In this document: positions 43,057 through 51,450 of the stretch, in pieces
Layout: each line of letters begins with the position of its first letter
How positions within the stretch are numbered: the first letter of the stretch is position 1
DNA from: Spirosoma profusum
GTDB lineage: Bacteria > Bacteroidota > Bacteroidia > Cytophagales > Spirosomataceae
DNA: 64,000 nt
Reading direction: 5' to 3'
Assembly (NCBI RefSeq): GCF_014699005.1
Contig: NZ_JACWZY010000011.1
Span: 124,001 to 188,000 of the forward strand
Made by a program: the position numbers and the translations under genes
The notes under the pieces: model-generated
The model's input: only the letters and a program-made list of their open reading frames with translations
What the model was told of the DNA's origin: nothing
The model's database searches: none

Positions 43057-44312
43057 GGTTCAGCGGCCATCATCTGCCGAAACTGCCGCAATTCTTTTGC
43101 TTTCTGTTTTATATCCAGGCCGTATTTTTTCAGAATACTGATGGCCAGATTCTGCTTGTGTACTTCATCAGCACCATCCCAGATGCGAGCCCCACGCTCA
43201 TGCCGGTACATAGCCGCCAGTACGGTATCGTCCGTAACACCCAGCGCACCGTGTACCTGTATTGCACGATCAAGTACGCGCAGGAAGGCGTTGGCAACAT
43301 AGAACTTGATGGCTGAGACTGCTTCCCGCACATTACCCACACCAACTGTATCAATCATGTGCGCCGTGTTAAGCACGTATAAGCGACAAGCATCAATTTC
43401 GGCCCGGCTTTCGGCAATAAAATCCTGAATAAACTGCTTTTCGCCCAGCATTACGTTGTCTTCAATTTCGCGAGTGGCGGCTCGTTTGCACATCAGGTCG
43501 AAGGCTTTTTCGGCGTTGCCAATCCAGCGCATGCAGTGATGTATCCGCCCCGGCCCCAGCCGCTCCTGCGCCAGCCGAAAACCCATTCCTTCGCCTGCAA
43601 TGATGTTCGATATCGGCACCCGGCAATTGGTATACGTTACTTCGGAATGACTGAACCAGCCCTCGCCCGCTTCGCCAAAAACAGGAATGTTACGTTCTAT
43701 GTTGAAGCCTGGCGTATTGGTCGGAACGATAATCATGCTGGCGCGCTGGTGGGGTACCGCATCGGGATTTGTGACCGCCATTACCACCGCAAACGTAGCG
43801 CCATCGGCTGAAGAAGTGAACCATTTTCGACCGTTAATTACATATTCATTTCCTTCCCGAACAGCTAGTGTAGCCATGCGGGTAGGATTTGAACCGGCAA
43901 AATCAGGTTCCGTCATCGAAAAACAGGAGCGGATTTCACCCGCCATGAGTGGTTTCAGATACCGCTCTTTCAACTCATCAGACGCAAATTTGTGCAACAG
44001 TTCAGTGTTGCCAATATCGGGGGCCTGACAGCCAAATACGTAGTGCCCGAAGAAAGGCGCGTGAGCCAGCACTTCGCTAATCTGCCCAAACTCGCAAAGT
44101 GTAAGGCCATGTCCACCTTCCTCCTTCGACAGATGCAACCCCCACAAACCAGCAGCTTTTACCCGTTCGCGTTTCTGGTCGAGCACGGGTATTATCTCGC
44201 CCAGTTTATGATGCGAGAAACCCGTTTCGAGCGGAATCAACTCAGAATGAACAAATTCACGAACCTGCGCCAGTAGTGGTCGCACCCGTTCGGTGGTGAA
44301 AATCGTTTCCAT
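43044..44312 (-). CDS. Acyl-CoA dehydrogenase family protein (ACAD10/11-like)
   Basis: A 422-residue FAD enzyme. Family features: an all-helical N-domain; GLWGLHLSKEEGGHGLTLCEFG; the FAD-binding stretch CFSMTEPDFAGSNPT and YVINGRKWFTSSADGATFAVVMA; and the C-terminal VHGALGVTDDTVLAAMYRHERGARIWDGADEVHK. Position 1 of a two-gene unit with the phosphotransferase-family gene. In ACAD10/11 and in bacterial LvaC-type enzymes the partner kinase phosphorylates a 4-hydroxyacyl-CoA and the dehydrogenase fold catalyses its elimination and rearrangement. That pairing is strong context, but the substrate here is not proven. Confidence 0.88.
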   Translation of the reverse strand: METIFTTERVRPLLAQVREFVHSELIPLETGFSHHKLGEIIPVLDQKRERVKAAGLWGLHLSKEEGGHGLTLCEFGQISEVLAHAPFFGHYVFGCQAPDIGNTELLHKFASDELKERYLKPLMAGEIRSCFSMTEPDFAGSNPTRMATLAVREGNEYVINGRKWFTSSADGATFAVVMAVTNPDAVPHQRASMIIVPTNTPGFNIERNIPVFGEAGEGWFSHSEVTYTNCRVPISNIIAGEGMGFRLAQERLGPGRIHHCMRWIGNAEKAFDLMCKRAATREIEDNVMLGEKQFIQDFIAESRAEIDACRLYVLNTAHMIDTVGVGNVREAVSAIKFYVANAFLRVLDRAIQVHGALGVTDDTVLAAMYRHERGARIWDGADEVHKQNLAISILKKYGLDIKQKAKELRQFRQMMAAEPING

Positions 44313-44347
44313 GTGGGTAAGTTATCGAATTTCTTGAGAGATTGGTT

Positions 44348-45223
44348 TTACGACTTATCTAACTCTGCGCTCCGTCCCTGCAAGCCACCCGTATGTACCG
44401 CCACAACCGTTGCTCCGGCTGAAAAATATCCTTTTCGGGCCAGATCGTAGATGCCGTACAGCATTTTACCGGTATATACCTGGTCGAGTAAAATGCTGGT
44501 ATTTCGCTCAAAAGATCGGATAAATTCAAGCAGTTCGGGTGTAGTTTTGGCGTAACCACTAAAATGGTAATCCCGGATTTGTGTCCAAGTTGATGGTGAG
44601 TCCGAATCAGGAATTTTTAAACTCATAAAGCCCAGAATTTCAGTTGATTCAGATGCAGATTGCGCCAGTCCAGTTACAGTACCGCCCGTACCCACAGGGC
44701 AGCAAACGTAGGGGGGTACGTAGCCCAACTGCGCTATAATTTCAGGTAAAATCTCCGACGTACCACGTATCGCCAGCGCATTGGTGCCGCCTTCGGGTAG
44801 AACGTAGCACGGACCAAACTGTACCTCTAATTTATCCTGAAAATCAGCCGTTTCTTTACGTTGATAATCGGCCCGGCTAACGAAATGCAGCCGCATACCG
44901 AAATGTTCACAGGCAGCCAACATAGCGTTACGTGGTCGCGTGGCCAACTCCTCACCCCGTACAACGCCAATCGTCTGAAAACCAAACTCCTGACCAGCTG
45001 CTCCTGTAGCGTACAGATGATTGGAATAAGCCCCACCGAAGGTTAGCAACGTAGTGAATCCCTGCTCACGAGCCGCCAGCAGGTTGTATTTAAGTTTGCG
45101 CCATTTATTCCCCGAAATCTGCGGATGAATCAGGTCGTCGCGCTTTAGATACAGGCGAATAGTTACCGGCTCAGGAAACGGATTTTCGATGTATTGTAAA
45201 GGTGAGCTGGGTGTCAAATTCAC
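44348..45223 (-). CDS. 1-aminocyclopropane-1-carboxylate deaminase / D-cysteine desulfhydrase family
   Basis: A 291-residue PLP-dependent fold type II enzyme. The Schiff-base lysine lies in ISGNKWRKLKYNLLAA (K41), followed by TFGGAYSNHLYATGAAGQEFG with the phosphate- and substrate-binding Ser-Asn. YVLPEGGTNALAIRGTSEI and CCPVGTGGTVTGLAQ bind cofactor. The family includes ACC deaminase and D-cysteine desulfhydrase; the sequence alone does not separate these. It is divergent from the RluD-family gene and is not in an obvious operon. Its 3' end lies 35 bases from the start of the acyl-CoA dehydrogenase gene, same direction, so co-transcription is possible. Confidence 0.85.
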   Translation of the reverse strand: MNLTPSSPLQYIENPFPEPVTIRLYLKRDDLIHPQISGNKWRKLKYNLLAAREQGFTTLLTFGGAYSNHLYATGAAGQEFGFQTIGVVRGEELATRPRNAMLAACEHFGMRLHFVSRADYQRKETADFQDKLEVQFGPCYVLPEGGTNALAIRGTSEILPEIIAQLGYVPPYVCCPVGTGGTVTGLAQSASESTEILGFMSLKIPDSDSPSTWTQIRDYHFSGYAKTTPELLEFIRSFERNTSILLDQVYTGKMLYGIYDLARKGYFSAGATVVAVHTGGLQGRSAELDKS

Positions 45224-45265
45224 TACGTAGTCGTTTGTAACGGCCCTTCGTTACGTATGTTACCG

Positions 45266-45273
45266 TAAATTTG
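45266..45273 (+). promoter_or_regulatory. Bacteroidota -7 box upstream of the RluD-family gene
   Basis: TAAATTTG matches the TAnnTTTG consensus of the principal Bacteroidota sigma factor and lies 27 bases before the start codon at 45300. A clear -33 TTG partner at proper spacing is not evident. Confidence 0.5.
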
Positions 45274-45299
45274 CCAAACTTATTCAGAACGTAGCGAAT

Positions 45300-46328
45300 A
45301 TGACCGAAGCAGTCGAAGAATTTTCGGAAGACGAAGAATTATACGAACATCACCGCATTGTGGTCGATAAAGGCCAGGGGCTGTTACGTATCGACCGCTT
45401 CCTGATGGACCGGCTGCAAAATGCCACCCGAACCAAAATCCAGGCCGCTATCGACGTAGAGTCGGTTCGGGTGAATGGCAACGTAACGAAGGCCAGCTAC
45501 AAGGTTAAGCCGCTGGATGTCATCACAGTTTCGTTGCCGCACCCGCCCCGCGACACGGACGTAAAACCCGAAAATATTCCACTCAATATCGTTTTTGAGG
45601 ACGATGATTTGCTGGTGCTCAACAAGCCGTCGGGTATGGTGGTTCACCCGGCGCACGGCAACTGGGATGGTACGTTGGTAAATGGACTGGTGTATCATTT
45701 TCAGAACCTGCCCACGTCCCGCAACGGCGACATTCGTCCTGGGCTGGTGCACCGTATTGATAAAGATACATCGGGCCTGATGGTGATTGCCAAAACCGAA
45801 TATGCCATGACGCATCTGGCGCGGCAGTTCTTCGAGCATACTATCGAACGTACCTATAATGCGCTCGTGTGGGGAAATCCAAATCCGCCAGATGGCACCA
45901 TTACGGGCTACATTGGCCGATCAGTACGTGATCGAAAAGTGCAGGCCATTTACGACGAAGAGACTAAAGGCAAATGGGCCGTTACGCACTATAAAACGCT
46001 GGACGATTTACGCTACGTTACGTTGCTTCAATGCAATCTGGAAACGGGTCGTACGCACCAGATTCGGGCACACCTGAAACACATCGGCCACCCGCTGTTC
46101 AACGACGCTACGTATGGTGGCGACCGAATTCTGCGAGGCAATCCGGTGGGGAGTTACAAAGCCTTTGTTGAAAACGCGTTCAAATTGTTACCCCGACAGG
46201 CGCTACACGCCAAATCGCTAGGCTTCATCCATCCGAAAACCAGGCAATGGCTCCAATTCAACTCCGAATTACCCGACGATTTTCAGGCTGCGCTCAATAA
46301 ATGGCGGAAACGAATGAATGATGAATGA
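45300..46328 (+). CDS. RluA-family 23S rRNA pseudouridine synthase (RluD-like)
   Basis: A 342-residue pseudouridine synthase. Residues about 22-85 form an S4 RNA-binding domain (LRIDRFLMDRLQNATRTKIQAAIDVESVRVNGN). The catalytic domain holds LVLNKPSGMVVHPAHGNWDGTLVNGL and the RPGLVHRIDKDTSGLMVIAKTE motif with the catalytic Asp, then GRTHQIRAHLKHIGHPL. RluD-type enzymes modify helix 69 of 23S rRNA. The last four residues (MNDE) and the stop codon are written by the ATGAATGATGAA repeat beginning at 46312, so the original 3' end was probably altered by that element. The substrate positions are not proven. Confidence 0.92.
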   Translation: MTEAVEEFSEDEELYEHHRIVVDKGQGLLRIDRFLMDRLQNATRTKIQAAIDVESVRVNGNVTKASYKVKPLDVITVSLPHPPRDTDVKPENIPLNIVFEDDDLLVLNKPSGMVVHPAHGNWDGTLVNGLVYHFQNLPTSRNGDIRPGLVHRIDKDTSGLMVIAKTEYAMTHLARQFFEHTIERTYNALVWGNPNPPDGTITGYIGRSVRDRKVQAIYDEETKGKWAVTHYKTLDDLRYVTLLQCNLETGRTHQIRAHLKHIGHPLFNDATYGGDRILRGNPVGSYKAFVENAFKLLPRQALHAKSLGFIHPKTRQWLQFNSELPDDFQAALNKWRKRMNDE

Positions 46329-46333
46329 TGAAT
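46312..46333. repeat. Left ATGAATG repeat flank of the four-helix-bundle gene
   Basis: The sequence GAATGAATGATGAATGATGA lies across the RluD-family stop codon. It is the reverse complement of the ATTCATCATTCATC repeat at 46725-46757, so the two flank the four-helix-bundle gene as inverted repeats. Confidence 0.85.
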
Positions 46334-46359
46334 TTTGTCGAAAAAATATGTCTCGTGCA

Positions 46360-46716
46360 ATGAAAAAAGATAATATTGTTCTCGAGAAAAGTTTCCGTTT
46401 CGCAATACGTATTATAAGGCTCTATCAGCGCCTTAAGGAGACCCAACATGAATACACGTTGAGTAAACAAATGTTACGTTCGGGTACCTCAATTGGTGCT
46501 AACGTCCGGGAAGGAAATAACGCTGAAAGTAAAGCTGATTTTATTCACAAAATGGGCGTGGCCCAGAAGGAAGCTGATGAAACCATTTACTGGCTTGAGT
46601 TATTAAAAGAAACAGACTACTTGACAATCAATGAATTTGACAGTATGTATCACGATGCTGATGAATTGTTAAAATTAATCCGTAGTATTATTCCTACAGC
46701 AAAGAATAATCGCTAA
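46360..46716 (+). CDS. Four helix bundle protein (23S rRNA intervening-sequence type)
   Basis: A 118-residue protein of the S23/IVP four-helix-bundle family (TIGR02436 type): KSFRFAIRIIRLYQRLKETQHEYTLSKQMLRSGTSIGANVREGNNAESKADFIHKMGVAQKEADETIYWLELL. The SGTSIGANVREG hinge is the family signature. In Leptospira and others such genes sit in insertions within 23S rRNA; free copies are common in Bacteroidota, and the fold is shared with the Avd protein of diversity-generating retroelements. An upstream in-frame ATG at 46318 exists, inside the repeat. The gene is more AT-rich than its neighbours and is boxed by inverted repeats, both signs of mobility. Function unknown. Confidence 0.9.
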   Translation: MKKDNIVLEKSFRFAIRIIRLYQRLKETQHEYTLSKQMLRSGTSIGANVREGNNAESKADFIHKMGVAQKEADETIYWLELLKETDYLTINEFDSMYHDADELLKLIRSIIPTAKNNR

Positions 46717-46724
46717 TAGGCATT

Positions 46725-46757
<33 letters not shown>

Positions 46758-46762
46758 CCAAA

Positions 46763-47215
46763 ATGATCATCATCCGCCCCGGCACCCTTGAAGATACACC
46801 CGACGCCTTTGAATTAGTTATGGAGTTAGCCATTTATGAAAGGGCGGCCGATCAGGTTTCCAACACGGTTGAGCAAATGGCTTTAGATGGTTTTGGCCCT
46901 AATCCGCTGTATGGTATGATCATGGCCGAAGATTCTGAGACAAAAAGAATTGTTGGCATGGCGCTTTACTTTTTCCGGTATTCGACCTGGAAAGGAAAAC
47001 GCCTGTATCTCGAAGATATCATTGTTACTGAATCCTTTCGCGGATATGGAGTTGGCAAACTGCTATTCGATGCCACCGTTGAGATGGCTCACGAAACCAA
47101 CTGCACGGGCATGATGTGGCAGGTACTCGACTGGAACGAACCCGCCATCGGCTTCTACAAACAGTTTGGCACCCGCTTCGACGACGGCTGGACAAACTGC
47201 CACCTTGATTTTTAG
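46763..47215 (+). CDS. GNAT family N-acetyltransferase (SSAT-like)
   Basis: A 150-residue acetyltransferase. Acetyl-CoA binding motif A is RLYLEDIIVTESFRGYGVGKLLFD, with the R/Q-x-x-G-x-G/A loop RGYGVG at about residues 93-98. FYKQFGTRFDDGWTNCHLDF gives the end of motif B. The ALYFFRYSTWKGKRLYLEDI stretch resembles spermidine/spermine N1-acetyltransferase relatives, which also act on other amines such as thialysine. The substrate is not proven. It follows the four-helix-bundle element on the same strand and precedes an inverted repeat. Confidence 0.88.
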   Translation: MIIIRPGTLEDTPDAFELVMELAIYERAADQVSNTVEQMALDGFGPNPLYGMIMAEDSETKRIVGMALYFFRYSTWKGKRLYLEDIIVTESFRGYGVGKLLFDATVEMAHETNCTGMMWQVLDWNEPAIGFYKQFGTRFDDGWTNCHLDF

Positions 47216-47272
47216 CAGAGGGAAAAGGGGGTTGGGTAACGGGTTACTAACCCTATTCCCTTTGCCCTCTGC
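47215..47272. repeat. Inverted repeat with GCAGAGGG/CCCTCTGC arms
   Basis: Left arm 47215-47240 (GCAGAGGGAAAAGGGGGTTG and on) pairs with right arm 47243-47272, with a few unpaired bases. The end CCCTCTGCCC plus CCCATGC matches the repeat at 40385-40464. It begins at the last base of the acetyltransferase gene. Confidence 0.75.
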
Positions 47273-47304
47273 CCTTACCCCTATGCCCCATGCTCATAAA
47301 ACGT

Positions 47305-47312
47305 TATCTTTG
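47305..47312 (+). promoter_or_regulatory. Bacteroidota -7 box upstream of the GT51 gene
   Basis: TATCTTTG fully matches TAnnTTTG and lies 24 bases before the start codon at 47336. The sequence around it (ACGTTATCTTTGTAGC) is the best promoter-like box in this part of the window. Confidence 0.6.
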
Positions 47313-47335
47313 TAGCTCGCGAATAGTGACAAAGC

Positions 47336-49618
47336 ATGACATATCGTCAACAGAAAGCCTTGCGAATTGCGGGCTGGGTGTTTTTAGGTATCTTTTTAAT
47401 TGCCTGTGTGGGAGCGGGTATCGCCTACTCCAAACGGGAGAAACTTCTTCAGTCTACCCTCGAACGGGCTATCAAAAAGGCCAAGCGCGATTATAAACTC
47501 GACGTACGTATCGGTTCTGCCCGATTTACAGGACTCAGTTCGGTAGCGTTCACAAATATTTCGGTTGTTCCTGAACAACGCGACAGCCTGGCACGGATTG
47601 GGCGGGTTGAAGTGGCCGTTCGCTTCTGGCCGCTTTTGTCGGGAAAGATTGGGTTATCGGGGATGACGCTCGAAAATGGGTTGATTCAGGTAATTAAACG
47701 CGATACGCTGACCAACATCGATTTTTTGCTCCGCAGGCAACGTGACTCAACACAGGTTGAAGAAACGCCACGCGAAAACGGACGACGTGCTGACTTATCG
47801 GAAGTAGCTGAAAATCTGATCGATAATATTCTGTCTAAAATTCCTGACGACCTGAACGTAACAAATCTGGAATTTCGGGCGATGGACAGCAATGATACGT
47901 TGAGCCTGCTGACGCAAACGGCTCTTATTGAAGACGAAGCGGTCACTTCGACCATAAAACTCAACGGCAATCAGGCAACCTGGCACGTAGCAGGTACCGC
48001 CGATCCTCGTAGCCGTGAATACGACCTGGCTTTGTATGCCGATGGAAAGCCGATTGAGATTCCCTATATCCAGAAAAAATACAATCTTAAAGTTCAGGCG
48101 GATACGTTACGGGCACAACTTCGTGATGTAGATCGCTCGGAGGGAGAGTTTCGCCTGGAGGGAGCCGGTTCAGTACAGAATCTACGTATCAATCACCCCG
48201 CCATTGCCCGCACCGACGTACTGGTGAAGCGAGCTGCCATGGACGCCAATTTGTTCGTAGGTGAGAATTATATTGGAATCGATAGTTCATCGACACTGTA
48301 TCTGGGTCAGATTAGTGCCAAGCCATTTTTGAAATACACCCTTTCCGAAAACAACGAGCCACCCCAGGTTAAAGCGGTACGTAACACGTCAGACAAAACG
48401 CCCGTCTCCAACAAAGTATATGAATTACAGCTACATACTGGCTCAATGGACGCGCAGGCGCTGATCAATTCATTCCCACAAGGCCTGTTTGAATCATTGG
48501 AAGGAATGCAGGTTGCAGGTAAACTGAAATATGATATGTCGTTTCAGTTGGATACTGCTCTGCCTGATTCAGTTAAGTTCAATTCGGGTATGACCTCCGA
48601 AGGTTTTAAGATACTACGAATGGGGCAAACCGATTTTTCATCTATAAATCGTCCTTTTATTTATACGCCTTACGAAAAAGGGAAGCCCGTCCGTGACATC
48701 ATTGTTGGGCCTGAAAACCCGAATTATACACCGCTTGAGGAGATTTCGCCCGACCTACGTAACGCCCTGCTCACCTCGGAAGATTACAATTTCTTCACAC
48801 ATAAAGGTTTTAACGAAAAAGCCTTTCGGGTATCTATTGCGACAAACTTTAAAGAGAAGTCGTTCAAACGGGGCGCCAGTACGATTTCGATGCAGTTGGT
48901 GAAGAACGTTTTCCTGAATCGAAACAAGACACTTTCGCGCAAAGTCGAAGAAATTCTCATCGTCTGGCTGATTGAAAATGAGCACATTGTGCCAAAATCC
49001 CGGATGTATGAAGTCTACCTGAACATCATTGAATGGGGACGTAACAAATACGGCATCGGAGAAGCAGCCCGCTATTATTTCGATAAAAGTCCGGCCAATC
49101 TGGACCTGGGCGAAAGTATTTTTCTCGCTTTTGTAGTCCCTCGACCGAAACGGGCGCTCGACTGGTTTTTGCCCGATGGTACGTTGCAGACCAGGAATGT
49201 ACGCGGCTATTTCAGGCTCATCGGACGTATCATGGCCCGACGTGGTCTGACGGCGCCCGATTCAGGAGCCTATGGTTTTTATAATGTCCGGCTTCGGGAA
49301 GGATTACGTCAGCAGGTCACTCCTATCGATTCGATATACCAGCCTGATTTGTTGTTTCCAGATCCGAATACTGAAGAAATTGATGAAGATGAAGGAACTG
49401 GTATTGGCAATTTCTTCCGTCGCCTGTTCAAAGGCAAGAAAAGCGAAGAGAAGCCCGACAACGAACAAGTCACTGAACCACAGCAGAATAATATCCCTTC
49501 GAACGAGCCAGCCCCTACCGATACGGTTAAAACACGGAAACAGCTCCGACAGGAACGACGTGAACAAAAACGAAGAGAACGCGAAGCCAAAGCTCAACAG
49601 GAAAGCTCGAATAATTAG
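47336..49618 (+). CDS. Peptidoglycan glycosyltransferase (GT51) with AsmA-like N-terminal region
   Basis: A 760-residue membrane protein. One N-terminal helix (about residues 10-30), then a long beta-rich AsmA-like region (about 35-400, with IGSARFTGLSSVAFTNISV and FWPLLSGKIGLSGMTLENG). The GT51 domain (about 440-640) carries the catalytic Glu in TSEDYNFFTHKGF and the motifs RGASTISMQLVKNVFLNRNKTLSRKVEEI and EVYLNIIEWGRNKYGIGEAARYYF. No penicillin-binding transpeptidase domain follows; the protein ends with a charged K/R/E tail. It would polymerise lipid II into glycan strands. The AsmA-like fusion is unusual among the classic bifunctional PBPs. Confidence 0.9.
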   Translation: MTYRQQKALRIAGWVFLGIFLIACVGAGIAYSKREKLLQSTLERAIKKAKRDYKLDVRIGSARFTGLSSVAFTNISVVPEQRDSLARIGRVEVAVRFWPLLSGKIGLSGMTLENGLIQVIKRDTLTNIDFLLRRQRDSTQVEETPRENGRRADLSEVAENLIDNILSKIPDDLNVTNLEFRAMDSNDTLSLLTQTALIEDEAVTSTIKLNGNQATWHVAGTADPRSREYDLALYADGKPIEIPYIQKKYNLKVQADTLRAQLRDVDRSEGEFRLEGAGSVQNLRINHPAIARTDVLVKRAAMDANLFVGENYIGIDSSSTLYLGQISAKPFLKYTLSENNEPPQVKAVRNTSDKTPVSNKVYELQLHTGSMDAQALINSFPQGLFESLEGMQVAGKLKYDMSFQLDTALPDSVKFNSGMTSEGFKILRMGQTDFSSINRPFIYTPYEKGKPVRDIIVGPENPNYTPLEEISPDLRNALLTSEDYNFFTHKGFNEKAFRVSIATNFKEKSFKRGASTISMQLVKNVFLNRNKTLSRKVEEILIVWLIENEHIVPKSRMYEVYLNIIEWGRNKYGIGEAARYYFDKSPANLDLGESIFLAFVVPRPKRALDWFLPDGTLQTRNVRGYFRLIGRIMARRGLTAPDSGAYGFYNVRLREGLRQQVTPIDSIYQPDLLFPDPNTEEIDEDEGTGIGNFFRRLFKGKKSEEKPDNEQVTEPQQNNIPSNEPAPTDTVKTRKQLRQERREQKRREREAKAQQESSNN

Positions 49619-49693
49619 AAAGGAAATAGCTTTCTGTGCTACGTATCGTTTAGTATAATCCTGACAATCGCGGATGGATAATCCGCATTACAC

Positions 49694-50062
49694 ATGAAAT
49701 CATTAATTAAACTCTTATTAATACTTGTTGTTGTCGGTGGCGTAATTCTCTACTTTGTTTCACAACGTAACAACACCTCATTTTCACCATCAACCATTGA
49801 TCTAAGTGTTGACTGTTCGGAGGTAGATAACGTATTGGTTACGTCGACGGTGAACGTAGTGGTGAAGAATTTTTCGTCTAGAACGCATTCTGACGTATCG
49901 GTGAAACTTGTCGCCTATGATGATAATGACAAGGTAATTAAGGAGAAATTCACTACGTTCTCGCGCACGCTATCTCCACAAAGCACTTTCGATAAACCCG
50001 TTACGTTACCCGCCGAAACCAAACGCTGCGACTGCAAAATCGTAAGTTCGCATCCGCATTGA
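49694..50062 (+). CDS. Membrane-anchored hypothetical protein (FxLYD-like beta domain)
   Basis: A 122-residue protein with one N-terminal membrane helix (LIKLLLILVVVGGVILYFV, residues about 4-22) and a periplasmic beta domain: VLVTSTVNVVVKNFSSRTHSDVSVKLVAYDDNDKVIKEKFTTF, the arrangement of FxLYD/DUF3426-type folds. It ends with CDCKIVSSHPH; three cysteines in total may form a disulfide. I do not recognise a specific family. It stands between the GT51 gene and the converging trmD gene. Role unknown; the fold is usually a protein-binding module. Confidence 0.65.
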   Translation: MKSLIKLLLILVVVGGVILYFVSQRNNTSFSPSTIDLSVDCSEVDNVLVTSTVNVVVKNFSSRTHSDVSVKLVAYDDNDKVIKEKFTTFSRTLSPQSTFDKPVTLPAETKRCDCKIVSSHPH

Positions 50063-50080
50063 GTACGTTTAATCGTTGGG

Positions 50081-50764
50081 TTATTCCAATAAATCTGGAC
50101 GACGGGCCTGTGTGCGGGCCAATGCCTGTTCGTACCGCCACTCATCAATTTTTGCTTCGTGACCGGACAGTAAAATAGCCGGTACCTGATGGCCTTCAAA
50201 TTCGGCTGGGCGGGTATAGACGGGAGGAGCAAGTAAGTTATCCTGAAACGAGTCGGTCAGCGCTGAGGTTTCGTCGTTCAGGACGCCGGGCAACAGACGA
50301 ATAATAGCATCTGACAGCACACAGGCCGCTAGCTCTCCCCCACTCAATACGTAGTCGCCAATACTGATTTCTTTGGTAATGAACAGTTCACGCGCCCGCT
50401 CATCGACGCCTTTGTAATGACCGCAAAGTATAATCAGATTCTGACCTAGCGAAAGTGTGTTCGCCGTTTTTTGATTCAGCCTTTCGCCGTCGGGTGTCAT
50501 GTAAATGATCTCGTCGTAACTACGTTCGGCCTGCAACGACCGGATACAACGGGCAATTGGTTCAATCTGCATCACCATGCCTGCGCCCCCACCAAAGGCA
50601 TAATCGTCCACGCGCCGGTGTTTGTCGAGCGTATAATCACGCAGGTCGTGTACGGCGACCGTTACGTACCCACCCTGTTGCGCCCGTTGCAGAATCGAAT
50701 GCGCAAAAAAACTGTCCAGTAATTTGGGGAGGCAGGTGATTATATCAATCCTCATCGGTATCAT
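50081..50764 (-). CDS. trmD: tRNA (guanine-N1-)-methyltransferase TrmD
   Basis: A 227-residue SPOUT methyltransferase forming m1G37 in tRNAs, needed to prevent +1 frameshifting. The family motifs are present: [51 protein letters not shown] and the knotted SAM site [30 protein letters not shown]. The C-terminus [40 protein letters not shown] is canonical. Its start overlaps the end of rimM by 20 bases, so the two are translationally coupled. The usual fourth partner rplS is absent. Confidence 0.97.
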   Translation of the reverse strand: MIPMRIDIITCLPKLLDSFFAHSILQRAQQGGYVTVAVHDLRDYTLDKHRRVDDYAFGGGAGMVMQIEPIARCIRSLQAERSYDEIIYMTPDGERLNQKTANTLSLGQNLIILCGHYKGVDERARELFITKEISIGDYVLSGGELAACVLSDAIIRLLPGVLNDETSALTDSFQDNLLAPPVYTRPAEFEGHQVPAILLSGHEAKIDEWRYEQALARTQARRPDLLE

Positions 50765-51335
50765 CTGCTACGTCGCCGTGCGTTTCTGGTTTATCATTAC
50801 TGGTATCGTCCATGTAGATTTCCAGCAAACCGTCGGGTAGTACTACGTTCAATTTCTGATTGGCCCGATCTATCGTCCGAACGATGTCGCTGTTAATCGG
50901 AATCAGGACTTCTTTACCCTGATAATCCATTGCAATCAGGTCCTGCGCATTCATGGCATACACCCCCCGCACAGTACCCAGCTCGCCCGAATTGGCATCA
51001 ACTATCTGATAACCAACGATCTCGTGAAAATAAAATCGACTTTCGTCAGTAATAGGCTCCAGTTCGTCAAGGGGCAGAAATGCTCCGCAGCCAATCAGCC
51101 GCTCAGCCTGTTCGATGGTATCAACGTCTTCAAAAGCAATAATAGCGCGGCTTCCTTTCACGATTGCGATCGACTCCATAAAATACGGAATGAGTTCGCC
51201 TTTTACCTCCAGCAACACCGATTCGAGATCGGCATATTCGTCAGGCTGATCTACATCCAGAAAAAGCACCAGTTCACCATTAACGCCATGCGTTTTGGTG
51301 ATGTGACCCAATTGATAGCAATCGTCTTTTGTCAT
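50745..51335 (-). CDS. rimM: Ribosome maturation factor RimM
   Basis: A 196-residue protein that helps assemble the 30S head and binds S19. The N-terminal RimM barrel (about residues 5-90) starts [39 protein letters not shown]; the C-terminal PRC barrel (about 100-175) has [47 protein letters not shown]. An acidic tail ([21 protein letters not shown]) follows, longer than in E. coli RimM. The gene overlaps trmD by 20 bases and lies behind rpsP, with a terminator-like hairpin between them. Confidence 0.95.
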   Translation of the reverse strand: MTKDDCYQLGHITKTHGVNGELVLFLDVDQPDEYADLESVLLEVKGELIPYFMESIAIVKGSRAIIAFEDVDTIEQAERLIGCGAFLPLDELEPITDESRFYFHEIVGYQIVDANSGELGTVRGVYAMNAQDLIAMDYQGKEVLIPINSDIVRTIDRANQKLNVVLPDGLLEIYMDDTSNDKPETHGDVADDTDED

Positions 51336-51390
51336 ATTCTTAATTACGAGTTACTACGTTAATAGAAGAACGTAGTGCGTAAATAAAATA

Positions 51391-51426
51391 AGCCCGTTCA
51401 AATGCGAACGGGCTCGTTGTTTTTTT
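51391..51426. terminator. Hairpin between rpsP and rimM
   Basis: A 9-bp stem AGCCCGTTC (51391-51399) / GAACGGGCT (51406-51414) with a 6-base loop has a run of seven T on its plus-strand 3' side and a T-rich segment (TATTTTATTT) on the minus-strand 3' side. For the leftward rpsP-rimM-trmD transcript it could be a partial terminator that lowers rimM-trmD relative to the ribosomal protein, as known attenuators do elsewhere. Confidence 0.75.
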
Positions 51427-51450
51427 GCCGGGTCGCCGGTACGTCAGAAC

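Noticed and set aside
46360-46716. Diversity-generating retroelement (Avd-like accessory protein)
   Set aside because: Avd shares the four-helix fold, but there is no reverse transcriptase, template repeat or variable repeat nearby.
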